In this document: in pieces, positions 13,197-24,151 of the stretch | How positions within the stretch are numbered: the stretch's first letter is position 1 | Layout of the letters: every line of letters starts with the position of its first letter | NCBI GenBank assembly: GCA_009809945.1 | Contig: WTPW01001103.1 | Span: forward strand, 21,966 to 85,965 | DNA length: 64,000 nt | Reading direction: 5' to 3' | From: Gigaspora margarita | Taxonomy: Eukaryota; Glomeromycota; Glomeromycetes; Diversisporales; Gigasporaceae | Position numbers and translations under genes: made by a program | Notes under the pieces: model-generated | Databases searched by the model: none | Told to the model about the DNA's origin: nothing | What the model saw: only the letters and a program-made list of their open reading frames with translations

Positions 13197-14375
13197 TAGC
13201 CCAATACGCAGTTGCACAACTAAGAATCAGATGCACCAGTAGATTATATTCAAATAAAATTTAAAGTCTTATTTATAACCGATGAATTATTTACATCCTT
13301 CTATATTTACTCGATCTTATGCATATATAGCTGTCTTCGTACTAAATTACAGCATAATTACGCATAAACCTTAAATGCTATAAAAATAGTAAAGTGTATT
13401 ACTGGAAATCATATTGCAATAATACTGTCATGTTGTCATAGTGTTTTTCAATTTTTCATTGTGCCTCCTCAATTTTATATCGCAGCACTATGGCAATACT
13501 ACAATGTTGCATTACAGTTTATGGCTTTACGCAATAATACAGAAAGTGCAGTAACTATATTATTCCTGTAAAATTAATTCCAATGTCAGCTATAAAATTG
13601 AAAAGGAAATATCTACAGATCATGCCAACCAACTGATACGTACGAGAAATCGCGGACTAAATATCTCATCAAAAATTCTTTCGTTTTATTTCTTTATTAT
13701 GATCTTATCAAGATATTAACTTTTTTTTTTTTTTAACCAAATTTTTAATTTTGATTAATTTTTTTTTTGCCTGTTAGAAATTTGAAAGATTATTGCATAT
13801 TTTTTATTTATATTAGAAGTTTTAAGAGTCTTACGAATATTAATAATATAAGGCCTATTCCCACCATGGTTTTTTTGTTATTTTCACCATGGTTATACGA
13901 AATTTTTTATTTTTAAATTTAATGGATTGGATTTACCCGTATTATATTTAATACATTGTACTAAATTCTGACAGTTTTTAAATTTAATCATCTAAAAATT
14001 TTAAAAGTTAACTGCATATTTAAAATTTTTTTATAGTTTTTTAAATTAGATACAACTGCATAAAAATCTTGGTACTGTTAAATATTTCTTATAATTTTAT
14101 AGAATTTTTTTAAATAACTAAATTTAGCCTAAATTACTATCCTATTTCTATATTCTTTAATTATAGTTTTATTGTAAAAAAAAAACTAAATTATTTTTAA
14201 AAATTATTTTAAATTACTTATAATATATTGATAAATATAAAAGATTTAAATCATTATAATCAATTAATCTTTGTTTACAACTTTTATTAAGCATTTAAAA
14301 AAAATTTATTTAATTAAAATTTTTTTAAACTTTTAGATATCTATAAAAGATTCTATAAAATGTAATTATTTTCAA
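13197..14375. other. AT-rich intergenic stretch
   Basis: No gene or clear element was seen. CACCATGGT occurs twice near 13,861-13,893. Confidence 0.45.
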
Positions 14376-14728
14376 CGAGTTTACTAAAACGCACCACTGG
14401 TGTTCAACACCAGTATGTGGTATAACATGAAGATCAATATAAAAATAAAAAAAAGTAAACAAAAATGAATTTAATAAAATATTAAGTTAGAGTTAATAGT
14501 TAGGGGTTAGGGTGAGGTATAGTATACAGTATAATTTCACAAGGATTTTTTTTTTTTAAAAAAAAAGGTGGTTTCATAGATAAAATTTTGTGTTAGAAGA
14601 TATTTTTTTAAAAAAATAGCAAAATGACAAAAATTTATGTTACACAAGATCTTTACACTGCATTTAAAAAATTTGATTGGTAAAAATCATTGTGTTATTA
14701 ACACCAGTGGTGCATTTTAGTAAACTCG
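14376..14728. mobile_element. 353-bp MITE with 8-bp target duplication
   Basis: The ends CGAGTTTACTAAAACGCACC and inverted CGAGTTTACTAAAATGCACC match for more than 25 bp. ATTTTCAA flanks it exactly on both sides (14,368-14,375 and 14,729-14,736). The left half holds TTAGGGGTTAGGGTGAGG (14,500-14,517); the right end holds TTTGATTGG (ATTGG at 14,676). Non-coding. The 8-bp duplication fits hAT- or MULE-like mobilisation. Confidence 0.8.
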
Positions 14729-14821
14729 ATTTTCAATTAGTAATATACTATTTTATAAAATAAACAATATTTTTATAATATAAATAAGGCCATACAAATT
14801 TAATTACTTGGTTTTTATAAG

Positions 14822-15071
14822 AATATTACTAGAAAAAACCAGCAGTAATTATCACTAACCCAGATATTTTTAGGGTTAGGTGAAGTTATAGAGATTTTGT
14901 TTTTTATATATAATATAATGCAGTTCAGATATTAGGTCCAATTTTAGTTTTATAAGGTTTTTGAGTGTTCTGAACATTTTTACTTAGAGTGCCTAATCTT
15001 GTTTACTTAGTCTGTTTTAAAAATATAAGCACCCTGGTGATTGATCACTGCCAGCTATGGTTAGTAATATT
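14822..15071. mobile_element. Probable decayed MITE
   Basis: Both ends read AATATTACTA inward, followed by diverged arms (CCAGCAGTAATTATCAC against CTGGCAGTGATCAATCAC). TTTTTAGGGTTAGG lies at 14,867-14,880. The arms are weak, so the limits are approximate. Confidence 0.35.
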
Positions 15072-15368
15072 TATTTTTATAACATGTATCTTTTTTTAAT
15101 TGACCCAGCTGGCTGGCTTTTTTTAAATTTTATATATAAAGTTTTATGAAATTTATATAGAAATTTTCTTAAAATCCCACCTAGTTATTATTAATTTTTT
15201 ATGACCTAATAAAAATTTTTTTATAATAAGCTCTAAATATATTCTATATAATAAACTTTAGCTTATAAAATTTAGTAATAATTTTATAAAATTTAGTAAT
15301 AATTATATAAAACTAGTAGAATTAAAAGTATTTAAATTTAATATGCAAAAAATTGCCAATATATATAT

Positions 15369-16027
15369 TGTTATATTAGTATAAATATTAAGAATAGTAT
15401 AAATTTTATTGAACCAATCAAATTTGTAGTATTAACTTTAGTAGAAAAACTTTCTTCCGTTCTTAAAAAGAAGCTCTTTTCACTATAATCTCTATAATAA
15501 TAGGATATCATAGTACGTTATCATAGTATGTTATCATAGTACATTATCATAGTACATTATCATAGTACGTTATCATAGTACGTTATCTTAGTACGTTATA
15601 TTAGAACGTTATCTTAGTACGTTATTATGAAATCTCAAGTTTCTACAGATATATAAACTCTGCTTTTTCCCCCAAGGCAGAGTAGGTTCTGTCCTTTAAT
15701 TCTTTTCCTTTATAAAAATATTTGTACTCAAAAATCTTATATTTAATAAACTGATATTATCCTATAAAATATAAAGCCATCGCCTTTATATACTTTGATC
15801 CTTTATCCATTGTATAAAGGACCTTTATTTCTTTTGGATTATTAAATTATTTGGTTGAATTATTATTCTCTTTTATTCTTTGTCGACATAACTCTTATCT
15901 TTATTATTCTTTAAACTTGAGTTTATCTTCTTTTCTTGGAAACTGCTTTGATATTATACACATTTCTTACCCTCTTACATGTTAAGTCAAGTGATATAGT
16001 TCCTTGCCTAAAAGTTACTATATTACA
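15369..16027 (+). repeat. 5' LTR
   Basis: 659 bp from TGTTATATTAGTATAAATA to CTATATTACA. It starts with a tract holding ACCAATCAAA, then about ten copies of a 13-bp unit (TATCATAGTACGT) at 15,507-15,627, then a TATA box (TATATAAA, 15,650-15,657). A short hairpin CTCTGC...GCAGAG follows just downstream, near the expected RNA start. AATAAA for polyadenylation lies in the middle part. Confidence 0.93.
15507..15627 (+). promoter_or_regulatory. 13-bp tandem array upstream of LTR TATA
   Basis: About ten copies of ATCATAGTACGTT, some with ATTATC, ATGTTA or CTTAG variants, end about 20 bp before TATATAAA. The position in U3 fits an enhancer-like array. The 3' LTR has a different number and mix of units. 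Confidence 0.6.
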
Positions 16028-16050
16028 GGTTTGGCGATGACGACAGGACC
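16028..16050 (+). other. Candidate primer-binding site
   Basis: GGTTTGGCGATGACGACAGG follows directly after the LTR end. TGGCG at +5 would pair with a tRNA 3' CCA end. I cannot name the tRNA. Confidence 0.4.
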
Positions 16051-16614
16051 TATAACTCTTTGTGTCTGTGATTTCCAATTTATTGTGATTTTTAATTTTT
16101 ATATCAGTTTAGTTTTTGGATTAAATTATTTTTGGGTTAAATCTTGAATTGTACTTTCTTAATTAAATAGTTGCAACTCTTTCTTCTAAGTTTCTTTATT
16201 TTCTTTCTTTCTTTTAAGTTTCTTTATTTCTTTCTTTCTTCTTTTCTTTTCTTTTCTTATTTTCTTCTTTATTCTTTTTAGCTAGCTATACTANACCATT
16301 TTAAAAATTATCTTTACTCTTCTTATTATCATAACACAAAGCTTCTTTTGAATTACACAAAAATCATTTTAAGTTACACAAAGCTTAAAATATTCGTACT
16401 AGTTAGAATTATATAGATCTTTAAATTTTGAGTAANNTTACANNAAAACAAAATTTTGTAGTATAGGAGTTCTATTTCATATTATATACTACCCTCTAAC
16501 TAGTTTCTTAATATATTGGTTAAATATTAGCCTATTATTATTATTTATTATTTATTATCCAAATTCTTTAATTTCTTTTTATTTTCTTTCGTATATCAAC
16601 CTCTTATTTGCTAT

Positions 16615-19453
16615 ATGCAACCCTTTTCGCAAAAATACTTTGATTTCGCTTGGTATTTTCTCAATCATATTCCTACTAACGAGGAATATAACAATTTAAT
16701 TGAAACTCTTTAAAACTACTATTAATTCAGGTCTCCTTTAAATTCTAAACAAATTAATATTTTATTTAAATATTCAAAATTTTCTGACTTCTCTTGGGGA
16801 AACGGCAAATCTTACCCTACATCTGAGGATCTTTGGGACAACGGACATATTATTGATCAAGGATTTCAACCACCATCGTATCAATCTATTGACTATTTAG
16901 AATTTCCTACTCTAGATAATCCACAAGGTATTCCATATCCAACTACTACTAAACCGCAAAATAAACCTTTACCTCGACGTACTTATACCCCATATCAGTG
17001 CGCCAATTTAAAACTATACAAAGAGGAATTGCATAATAATATTAAATCAACTGACGGTGTAAACGATCTATTTAAATACTGCCAACTCCACAGTTTCTCT
17101 ACCTATTTTGATTAAAACTCTTTATGAATATTGACCAATACAAGCAACAAATAGTTAATCATAATTTCCAATATGAAACAAACTGATCAATAAGTAGAAG
17201 GAGATATCGTGAACGACCTGATCCTAGCTGTCCTGCTTGTCATCCGACTGACGAATTCTTTATCACCAACGAATTTTATAGATTTTGGAATTGGTTTCAC
17301 CCTACTTATAAGGCTGAAAACCTTTCTGCTAATACTATTGACTACTTTAACCATGCATTTCGACTACGAATAACCGAAGATTTAACACCTCATATTCATC
17401 AATTAATAACCACTACCCATTACCAAAACAACCAACCTTCACAAGAATTTGATTTAATTGTACCAGAAGTAATGAAAAGTGGCAACAAACTTGTGGGTTT
17501 CTTGAGTCTCCTATACCAACAGAAATAGATAATTCAGATAATTCAGAAAATTCCAACGGAGCTATTAATCTTGAAAACCACTCTGAAGAAAATTCAGAAG
17601 CAGACTCTGAAGGAAATTCTACATACTCCCATCCTTCTGATCTATTTGAAAACACTATAAATAAACAAATTGAACAAAACCATCGTCAAATCAAACAAAG
17701 CTTATATAATACTCGACAAATCCTTGGACAAATAAAGGAAACCATTAAAAGTAGTGATGCTATTCTTTCCATAGCAGAATCTAGTTCATCCACTTCCAAT
17801 AATAATAATTATCAATCTACTTCTGAACATTTAACTGATACNGATAATATTNAATCTTCTAATATTAATTATTCAACTATCGATAAACNACAAATTACTA
17901 ATTACTTTGATGATAATATTTTCTCTGGTCTTGTTAGTCAATTAGGAAATTTAACCATGTCTCAAAGTGGTAGACCCAACAACAGACGAAATGACCGAAA
18001 TGATGATCTACTTCATTTTAATGATGATGATAGAATAACTAACCTATATATAAATAACAATTCTCAAAGAGGAGCAGAAAATAGACAAGTACCAATTTGA
18101 CCAACTAATAATAATGGACGCCGTAACGAAGAAGACAATAATGAAGAAGATAATAATGAAGAAAATGATAACAATGAAGAAGATGAATTTAAACCTGAAG
18201 ATGCTCTAAAAACCATATTAGAAGGATTAAAAGAAATTGTTAAAAATAATACTGAAAGAACAATTGTACCTACTAATTCAAAGGAGTATAAAATGATTGA
18301 CTTCTCTACCTTCTCTGGCAACCAGGATGAAGACCCGGTTGAATGGGTTGAAGCTTTTATTCGAGCATGCGTAGGAAATAATATATCTGAAAACTGACGA
18401 CTTGCTATAGTCCCTAACTTCTTTAAAGGGAATGCACTATCCTGGTATAATCAAAACCGATTTAACTTTACCTATTGGCATAGTAATACCAATGAAAACC
18501 ACTCCTTTGTCTACCTCTTCTCCAAAAAGTTTAGAGATCCATTTAAAGTATCACAATGGCATTATACTTTAAGAAGTAGAAAACAAAAACCAGGAGAGAC
18601 AGTAGATGCTTATAACTCTGCTCTTGAAGAGTTATGGCGTAGAGTTGACCCAGAAAATCATTATCCTGAAGTGGATAAAATTTGACAATTTGTAGATAGA
18701 TTAAGACAAAAATTTCAAATACCTGTACAAGCAGAAAATCCAATAACCATTAGTCAAGCAGTAAGCAAAGCTAAAGCTATTGAAGTAGCTTACTTCAAAG
18801 GAAGTTCCTTATCAGCTTATTCATTATTACCTACTACCTACCAACCACAATTCTTTGGAGGATATACTGGTTTGAACCAACCCATCATGCCTACTCAATC
18901 TCAACATAGCCTACGAGATGATTTAATGGAAGCAGTTCAATATGTTACCAGAACCATGCAGAATCATAACCAAAATCGAAACTCTCAACCTCAACAAAAC
19001 AATTCATCTCAAAATAATAACAACAATAATTATAGAAACAATAATAATAACTACAGAAATAACAATAACAACAATTACAGACCACCTCAACAAAGAAATA
19101 ACAATTGTTTGAGATGTAATCGTCCTGGTCACTTTGCTGCTAATTGTTCTGCCCCATTCTGCACTAACTGTCAACAGATTGGACATGGTACTCGAAATTG
19201 TCATTTAAATCAAAATTGGAGAAATAACAATAATAACAATTATAATAACAATTACAATCGAAATAACAATCGTAACAACAACAACAATCAAAGAAATAAT
19301 AATAATTATAATAATAATAATTATAACAATCCTCCTTTCAATAACAATAATAATCAAAACTATAATAATAATAACAACAACCCGAACCAAAATAATAATA
19401 ACAATAATAATAACAATAATAATGATAACCAACAAAGACAACATTTAAACTAG
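16615..19453 (+). pseudogene. gag: gag (capsid/nucleocapsid), disrupted
   Basis: An ATG at 16,615 opens a stretch with stops at about 16,700-16,730 and 17,110. From 17,468 to 19,453 one frame runs on, broken only by TGA at 18,098, 18,395 and 18,683. A capsid-like part at about 18,300-18,790 has the usual gag wording (VEWVEAFI, GNALSWYN, KPGETVDAYNSALEELW). The nucleocapsid has two CX2CX4HX4C zinc knuckles: CLRCNRPGHFAANC and CTNCQQIGHGTRNC. Long asparagine-rich runs surround them (AAT/AAC repeats). The frame ends at TAG 19,451-19,453 directly after a slippery heptamer. Gag packs the element RNA in a virus-like particle in the cytoplasm. Confidence 0.85.
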
Positions 19454-19499
19454 AGGTAGCATCTCCAGAGGGTGAGCATGCTAAGATCCAAAAACCCTC
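19444..19499 (+). promoter_or_regulatory. Predicted -1 ribosomal frameshift signal (gag to pol)
   Basis: T TTA AAC (19,444-19,450) is in the gag frame as X XXY YYZ and is followed at once by the gag stop TAG. A -1 slip leads into the frame that holds the protease. After a 6-nt spacer, TAGCAT (19,457-19,462) can pair with ATGCTA (19,478-19,483). GAGGGT in the loop (19,468-19,473) can pair with ACCCTC (19,494-19,499). These interleaved stems make an H-type pseudoknot. Confidence 0.65.
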
Positions 19500-21836
19500 A
19501 ACTGATAACAATAAAGATGTGTATTCATTCTTGATGGATGAAATTGATTTATTACTCGACCAAGAAGATAACAAAACTTATAATAATAATGATAATATAG
19601 ATGAAAAATTTTATAACCTCTGAACAGATTATAATGAAACTATATAAATATTGGGAATGAACTCGAATGAAATTGATTATTATCTCGAAAATAACAATCA
19701 GAAAAATCAAGTTAAAGATGCATTATTTACTACCGCTAAAGTTTTGGGAAAAGAAATTAATGTCCTTATTGATACTGGTTCAAAAGGATGTGTGATTACC
19801 AAACGTTTTCTTGATAAAATGGGTCAAAATATTGATGAACCAAGTAATGTCCGAGTTGTAGATATTACAGGCCATAAATCTGTTCCTTTAGGCTGAGTTA
19901 AGGACGTTCCTATTCAACTTGGTACAAAAATTACATTAGTTGATATGTTAGTAACAGAATCCAAAGAATATAATATAGTCCTAGGAAATGAATATTTAGA
20001 TAAAGTCCATGCCATTATTGACTACTATGGAGAATTCATGAGTATTGGAATTGCTGATCAAATAGAATATGTTCCAATTTCATGTAAACAATGAATTACA
20101 GATCCTGATATCGTGTATCCAATTAACTTTAAAGATTATTATTCTAACCAAGAATTAGAGTTAGAATTAGAAGAAAACAATAATCCTATCGAACTGATAT
20201 ATACTACGATCCAAATTGGGGATACCTCTGGATACCTTTTCTCAACTTGATGAACAAATAGTTGCTAATGTAAAAATTGAAAACATTAATAATCCTTTAA
20301 GTCCTCCTCCAGATAAAATATTTAAACTAATACAACCAGAAATTAAAGAAATAAAAGATAAAAAGAAAGAAGACCAAAAATTTCTATTCCCATTACTGAA
20401 GACAAATCAACCTTTATTGGACATAATCTCGATGAACAACAAAGGAAAAATATAACTCAATTATTATTAGAAAATTCAGATATATTCGCTACAAAATTCT
20501 CTGAACTACGAAAAACCAATGCTGTATATCATAGTATAAATACTGGTGATTCGTATCCTATTAAACAAAGGGCATATAGAGCCTCTCCTGTTGAACAAGA
20601 CCATATTCAAAAAGAAATTGAAATAATGGAAAAGAATGGTATAATTCGAAAATCAGAAAGTCCTTGGAGTTCCCTAGTTGTTCTATCAAGAAGAAAAATA
20701 GAAAATTACGATTTTGTGTTGATTTTAGAAAGTTAAATAGTACAACTAAAAAAGACACTTACCCTTTACCAAGGATCAATGAAATGTTGGATAATCTTGG
20801 AAATGCTAAATGGTTTACTTCTCTTGATCTAACCTCCGGATATTGGCAAGTAGAAGTAAAAGAAGAAGACAAAGAAAAGACTGCCTTTATAACAAAATTT
20901 GGTCTTTATGAGTTTAACGTAATGCTATTTGGACTCTGCAATGCCCCCTCTACATTTCAAAGACTCATGGACATTGTTCTACAACCAGTTTTATGGAAAA
21001 AGGCTATGGTATACATCGACGACGTTAACATTTATTCCAAAACATTCGAACAATATACAAAGGATATACAAGAAGTATTCAATCTTATAAAAAATGCCAA
21101 CCTCCGAATAAACCCAGAAAAATGCCATTTCTGTACCAATGAAATGCAATTTCTTGGCCACATAGTTGGAATTGAAGGAATTAAACCTGATCCTCAAAAA
21201 GTTAATAAACTTGATAAACTTCCACCTCCGAAAAATATCTCGCAACTTAGAGCCTTTCTAGGCTTAGCATCATACTATTACCAATTTATAGAAGGATTTT
21301 CTAAAAAGGCTGGACCTTTACTAAAATTACTTAAGAAAGATGAAGAATTTAAATGGGATGAACCACAACAAAAAGTATTTGATTGGCTTAAACAATGTTT
21401 GACCCAATCTCCTATTTTACAATACCCTGATTACTCTGAACCTTTTATTTTATTCACGGATGCTTCTTATCAAGGACTGGGTGCAGTCCTATCTCAGATT
21501 AAAAATGGTCGAGAGCATGTAATTGCTTATGCCAGTCGAACTTTAACTCCNGCNGAANNAAANTATAGTNCTNTTGAANTCGAATGTTTAGCANTTATTT
21601 GGGCTGTAAAATATTTTCGTCATTATATTTATGGAACGAGATTTACTCTAATTACCGATCATAAAGCTTTACAATAGTTACTTAACTCATGTACAATTAA
21701 TGATAACAAAAGGATTACAAGATGGAGATTAACACTGCAAGAATACTAGTTTGATATCAAATATCGAGCTGGTAGCTGAAACAAAAATGCTGATTTTCTT
21801 TCACGTCTACCTGAATATTTAAAAGACAATGGATGA
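19453..21836 (+). pseudogene. pol: pol: protease, reverse transcriptase, RNase H, disrupted
   Basis: The protease has the aspartic motif NVLIDTGSKGCVI (about 19,760-19,796). The RT has KLRFCVDFRKLN, TSLDLTSGYWQ and the catalytic YIDDVNIYS (about 21,010). Then come FLGHIVG, LRAFLGLASYY and the RNase H start ILFTDASYQGLGAVL, ending with ITDHKALQ and NADFLSRLPEY. Frame 1 carries 19,453-20,215 and 20,385-20,670. A +1 block lies between them, and the RT main part is in frame 0 from 20,664, so at least three single-base shifts exist. Stops include TGA at 19,621, 19,894, 20,092 and 21,777, TAA at 19,645, and TAG at 21,675 and 21,747. Ten or so N bases at 21,552-21,594 sit largely on wobble positions. 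Confidence 0.88.
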
Positions 21837-23118
21837 AAAACAATATAATCAACTATATCAATATCTCTCTACTTTACAATTTAACAAAGATGCCACTAAA
21901 CAGCAAAAATCTCAAATCCAAAAAGAAGCCAAAAATTATTTTATTGAAAATAACAAAATATACCGATGAAACAAAGAAAACCCCCAAAGAGTAATCAAGA
22001 ACGATCAAAAACACCTCATCCTGTATACATAACATGATGAACAAGGAGTACATTTAGGAATTAGTACCACTTATAATAAAATAAAAGAATGATACTTTTG
22101 GCCTACTATGTATAATGATATCAAAGAGTACGTTCAAACATGCGATATTTGCCAATGCAGAGGACATGAAATAAAATGACAAAATCTACAATCTCTAGAA
22201 GTAAAATATCCATTCCACTGAGTTGGGATTGATATTAAAGGACCTCTACCACCTACTAAACAAGGCAACAGATATAATATTGTTGCAATAGATTATTTAA
22301 CGAAATGGCCTAAAGCAAGAGCCGTAGCAGATATAAAAGCTATAACAGTAGCTAAATTTATTTATGAAGATATTGTTTGTTGACATGGAACCCCTACCAT
22401 ATTACTTTCTGACCGAGGATCCAATTTCATGAGTAAAGTAATAAGAGAATTGTGCCAAAATCTTCAAATAAAATATCATAAATCATCAGCTTACCGACCT
22501 CAAACAAATGGAATGATTGAATGATTTAATAAAACTATTGGTGAAGCTCTCGCTAAAATTACAAGTTATAAATACAAAGAATGGGATGAAATCCTACCTT
22601 CAGTATTATTAGCTTACAGAACCATGAAGCATGGTACTACTAAATTCACTCCATTTTCNCTTATATATGGACGTGAAGCTAAATTACCAATAGAAACAAT
22701 TGTAGAATCCTATTATGAAGAAGACCTAAAATTCTACGAAGCTTTATTAAAAAGAACATTCAAAATCGAAGATGTTTTATTTAAACAACAAAATGAAGCA
22801 TTAGAAAATATACAATTGGCACAACAAAATCAACAAAAACATCATGATAAACATATCAAACATGATAAATTAAAAATTGGTGACAAAGTTCTAGTTGCCA
22901 AATCTTTTCTTAAAAATGTATTTTCTGCAAAATTAGAAAAACAATTTATGGGACCATACATAATTCATAATATATTAGATTTTGGAGTTTACAAATTACA
23001 AACTCTAGACGGTAAAAAAGTAAAAGATCCAGTTCATGGTGATAGATTAAAATTGTACCATGATAGAAAAATTAAGGATCTTCCTGTATCTCAGATTATC
23101 ATTACACAAAAATCCTAA
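21829..23118 (+). pseudogene. Integrase, one frame with seven in-frame stops
   Basis: One frame runs from ATG 21,829 to TAA 23,118 with no shift in 1,290 bp, but with TGA at 21,967, 22,090, 22,177, 22,219, 22,381 and 22,522 and TAA at 22,030. The zinc-binding HHCC part (HDEQGVHLG...CDICQC) is followed by the DDE core: VGIDIKGPLP, ILLSDRGSNF and MIE. The C-terminal part has KIGDKVLV and GPYIIH. The ATG overlaps the last in-frame TGA (21,834) of the RNase H frame as ATGGATGA, so either a shift or a separate ORF is possible. Several TGAs stand where arginine is usual in gypsy integrases (C-HGTP, E-FN, F-VGID, E-YFWP). Confidence 0.88.
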
Positions 23119-23238
23119 ATCATACAACTAAAATTTTTATAAATACACCTCTTGTTCACAAATTTTCTTCAAATTTATTAAATCCTAAAAATCCTTCAAA
23201 ATTTAAAATATTCGAATTTAAATTTAAACTTATTATTA

Positions 23239-24040
23239 ATGGATTCTTTAACATTAAGAAATTTAATTTTAACAAACTTTTCTATTGAAGCCATCACTGG
23301 AATTTATCAATTCTTAGAAGAATGGAACCAAAAATCTTTTGAAAATTTGGAACTTCAAATAACGAAAGAAAATATCATTTTTATCAACAATGAAGAAAGA
23401 CACGAAAATAATATCGAGGAATTCTTACAAACTCTTTTAATAACCTTGTCCGAAAATGATTTTGCTTTACCAATCTTTGATGAAATTGAAACAGATCCAA
23501 CAAATTATTTAAATACGGAACCAATAGATAACATAACAACAGTTTATAATCAAATCTTGGATGATCCTGTTCAAGAAAAGAATTATTTAAATAATGAAGA
23601 ATCTGAATCAAATATAGAAGAAAATGACTCAGTAGTAATGAAAATAAAAAGAGACTTGAGTCATAATTCATCTCAAGATTATACACTTGTCTCACCTTTT
23701 TCTGCTACTGAACCAAGAATGCTTCTCAAAGAAATTATAGAAAAAATTCAAAGATTAGGCAAAAAGAAATTAACTCGAATCGACCATCTCGAAGCTATAT
23801 ATTATCTAGGAAAACTTATAGAAGAAAGCAAAAATCAACAATATATTATTCAAGATCTTAAACAAATACTTAGAGAAAAAAATTAAAAGAGCAAAGGCCT
23901 ATCGACTTGAAAAACAAGCAAAAAGAACATACACATTGTTCCAAAAATATGGTCTTATTAACTTGTATGACTCTTTAAAAATTTACGTGTCAGATTTGGA
24001 GAACCTATCCCCTGAACAGTTTGAACAATTAATGAATTAA
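23239..24040 (+). CDS. Third ORF of the gypsy element, unknown function
   Basis: ATG at 23,239 opens 215 codons without a stop (MDSLTLRNLILTNF...), acidic in the middle and lysine-rich at the end. The frame closes at TAA 23,884 just after a run of seven A. In the next frame the reading goes on as KRAKAYRLEKQAKRTYT... to TAA 24,040, so the ancestral product was probably about 266 residues and one A was gained. No transmembrane segment or signal peptide is visible, so it does not look like an envelope protein. I do not recognise it. It is the only long part of the element free of TGA stops. Position after integrase and before the polypurine tract matches accessory ORFs of other gypsy elements. 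Confidence 0.7.
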
Positions 24041-24137
24041 ATTTCTTAAATTCTTTTTTTTTATTATTTATTTTTTTTATTTATATATATTTATTTTTTT
24101 TTTACTATTTTCTTGAATTTTGCAGAGCAAAATTTTC

Positions 24138-24151
24138 AAAGGAGGGAATAG
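24138..24151 (+). other. Polypurine tract
   Basis: AAAGGAGGGAATAG lies directly before the 3' LTR, where plus-strand DNA synthesis is primed. Confidence 0.8.

Noticed and set aside
15481..15630. CRISPR-like array from the regular 13-bp repeats
   Set aside because: There are no spacers; it is a simple tandem array in an LTR of a eukaryote.
19004..19574. Minus-strand reading frames rich in Val/Ile and Tyr opposite gag
   Set aside because: They are antisense shadows of the AAT/AAC (Asn) runs of gag.
16615..23118. Alternative genetic code (TGA = Trp) for the retroelement
   Set aside because: TGG is used for Trp in the RT (for example SGYWQ, KWFTS), and many of the TGA codons stand at usual arginine sites, so decay of CGA is simpler.
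23239..24040. Envelope gene (errantivirus-like)
   Set aside because: No signal peptide, membrane anchor or cleavage-site features are visible in the third ORF.
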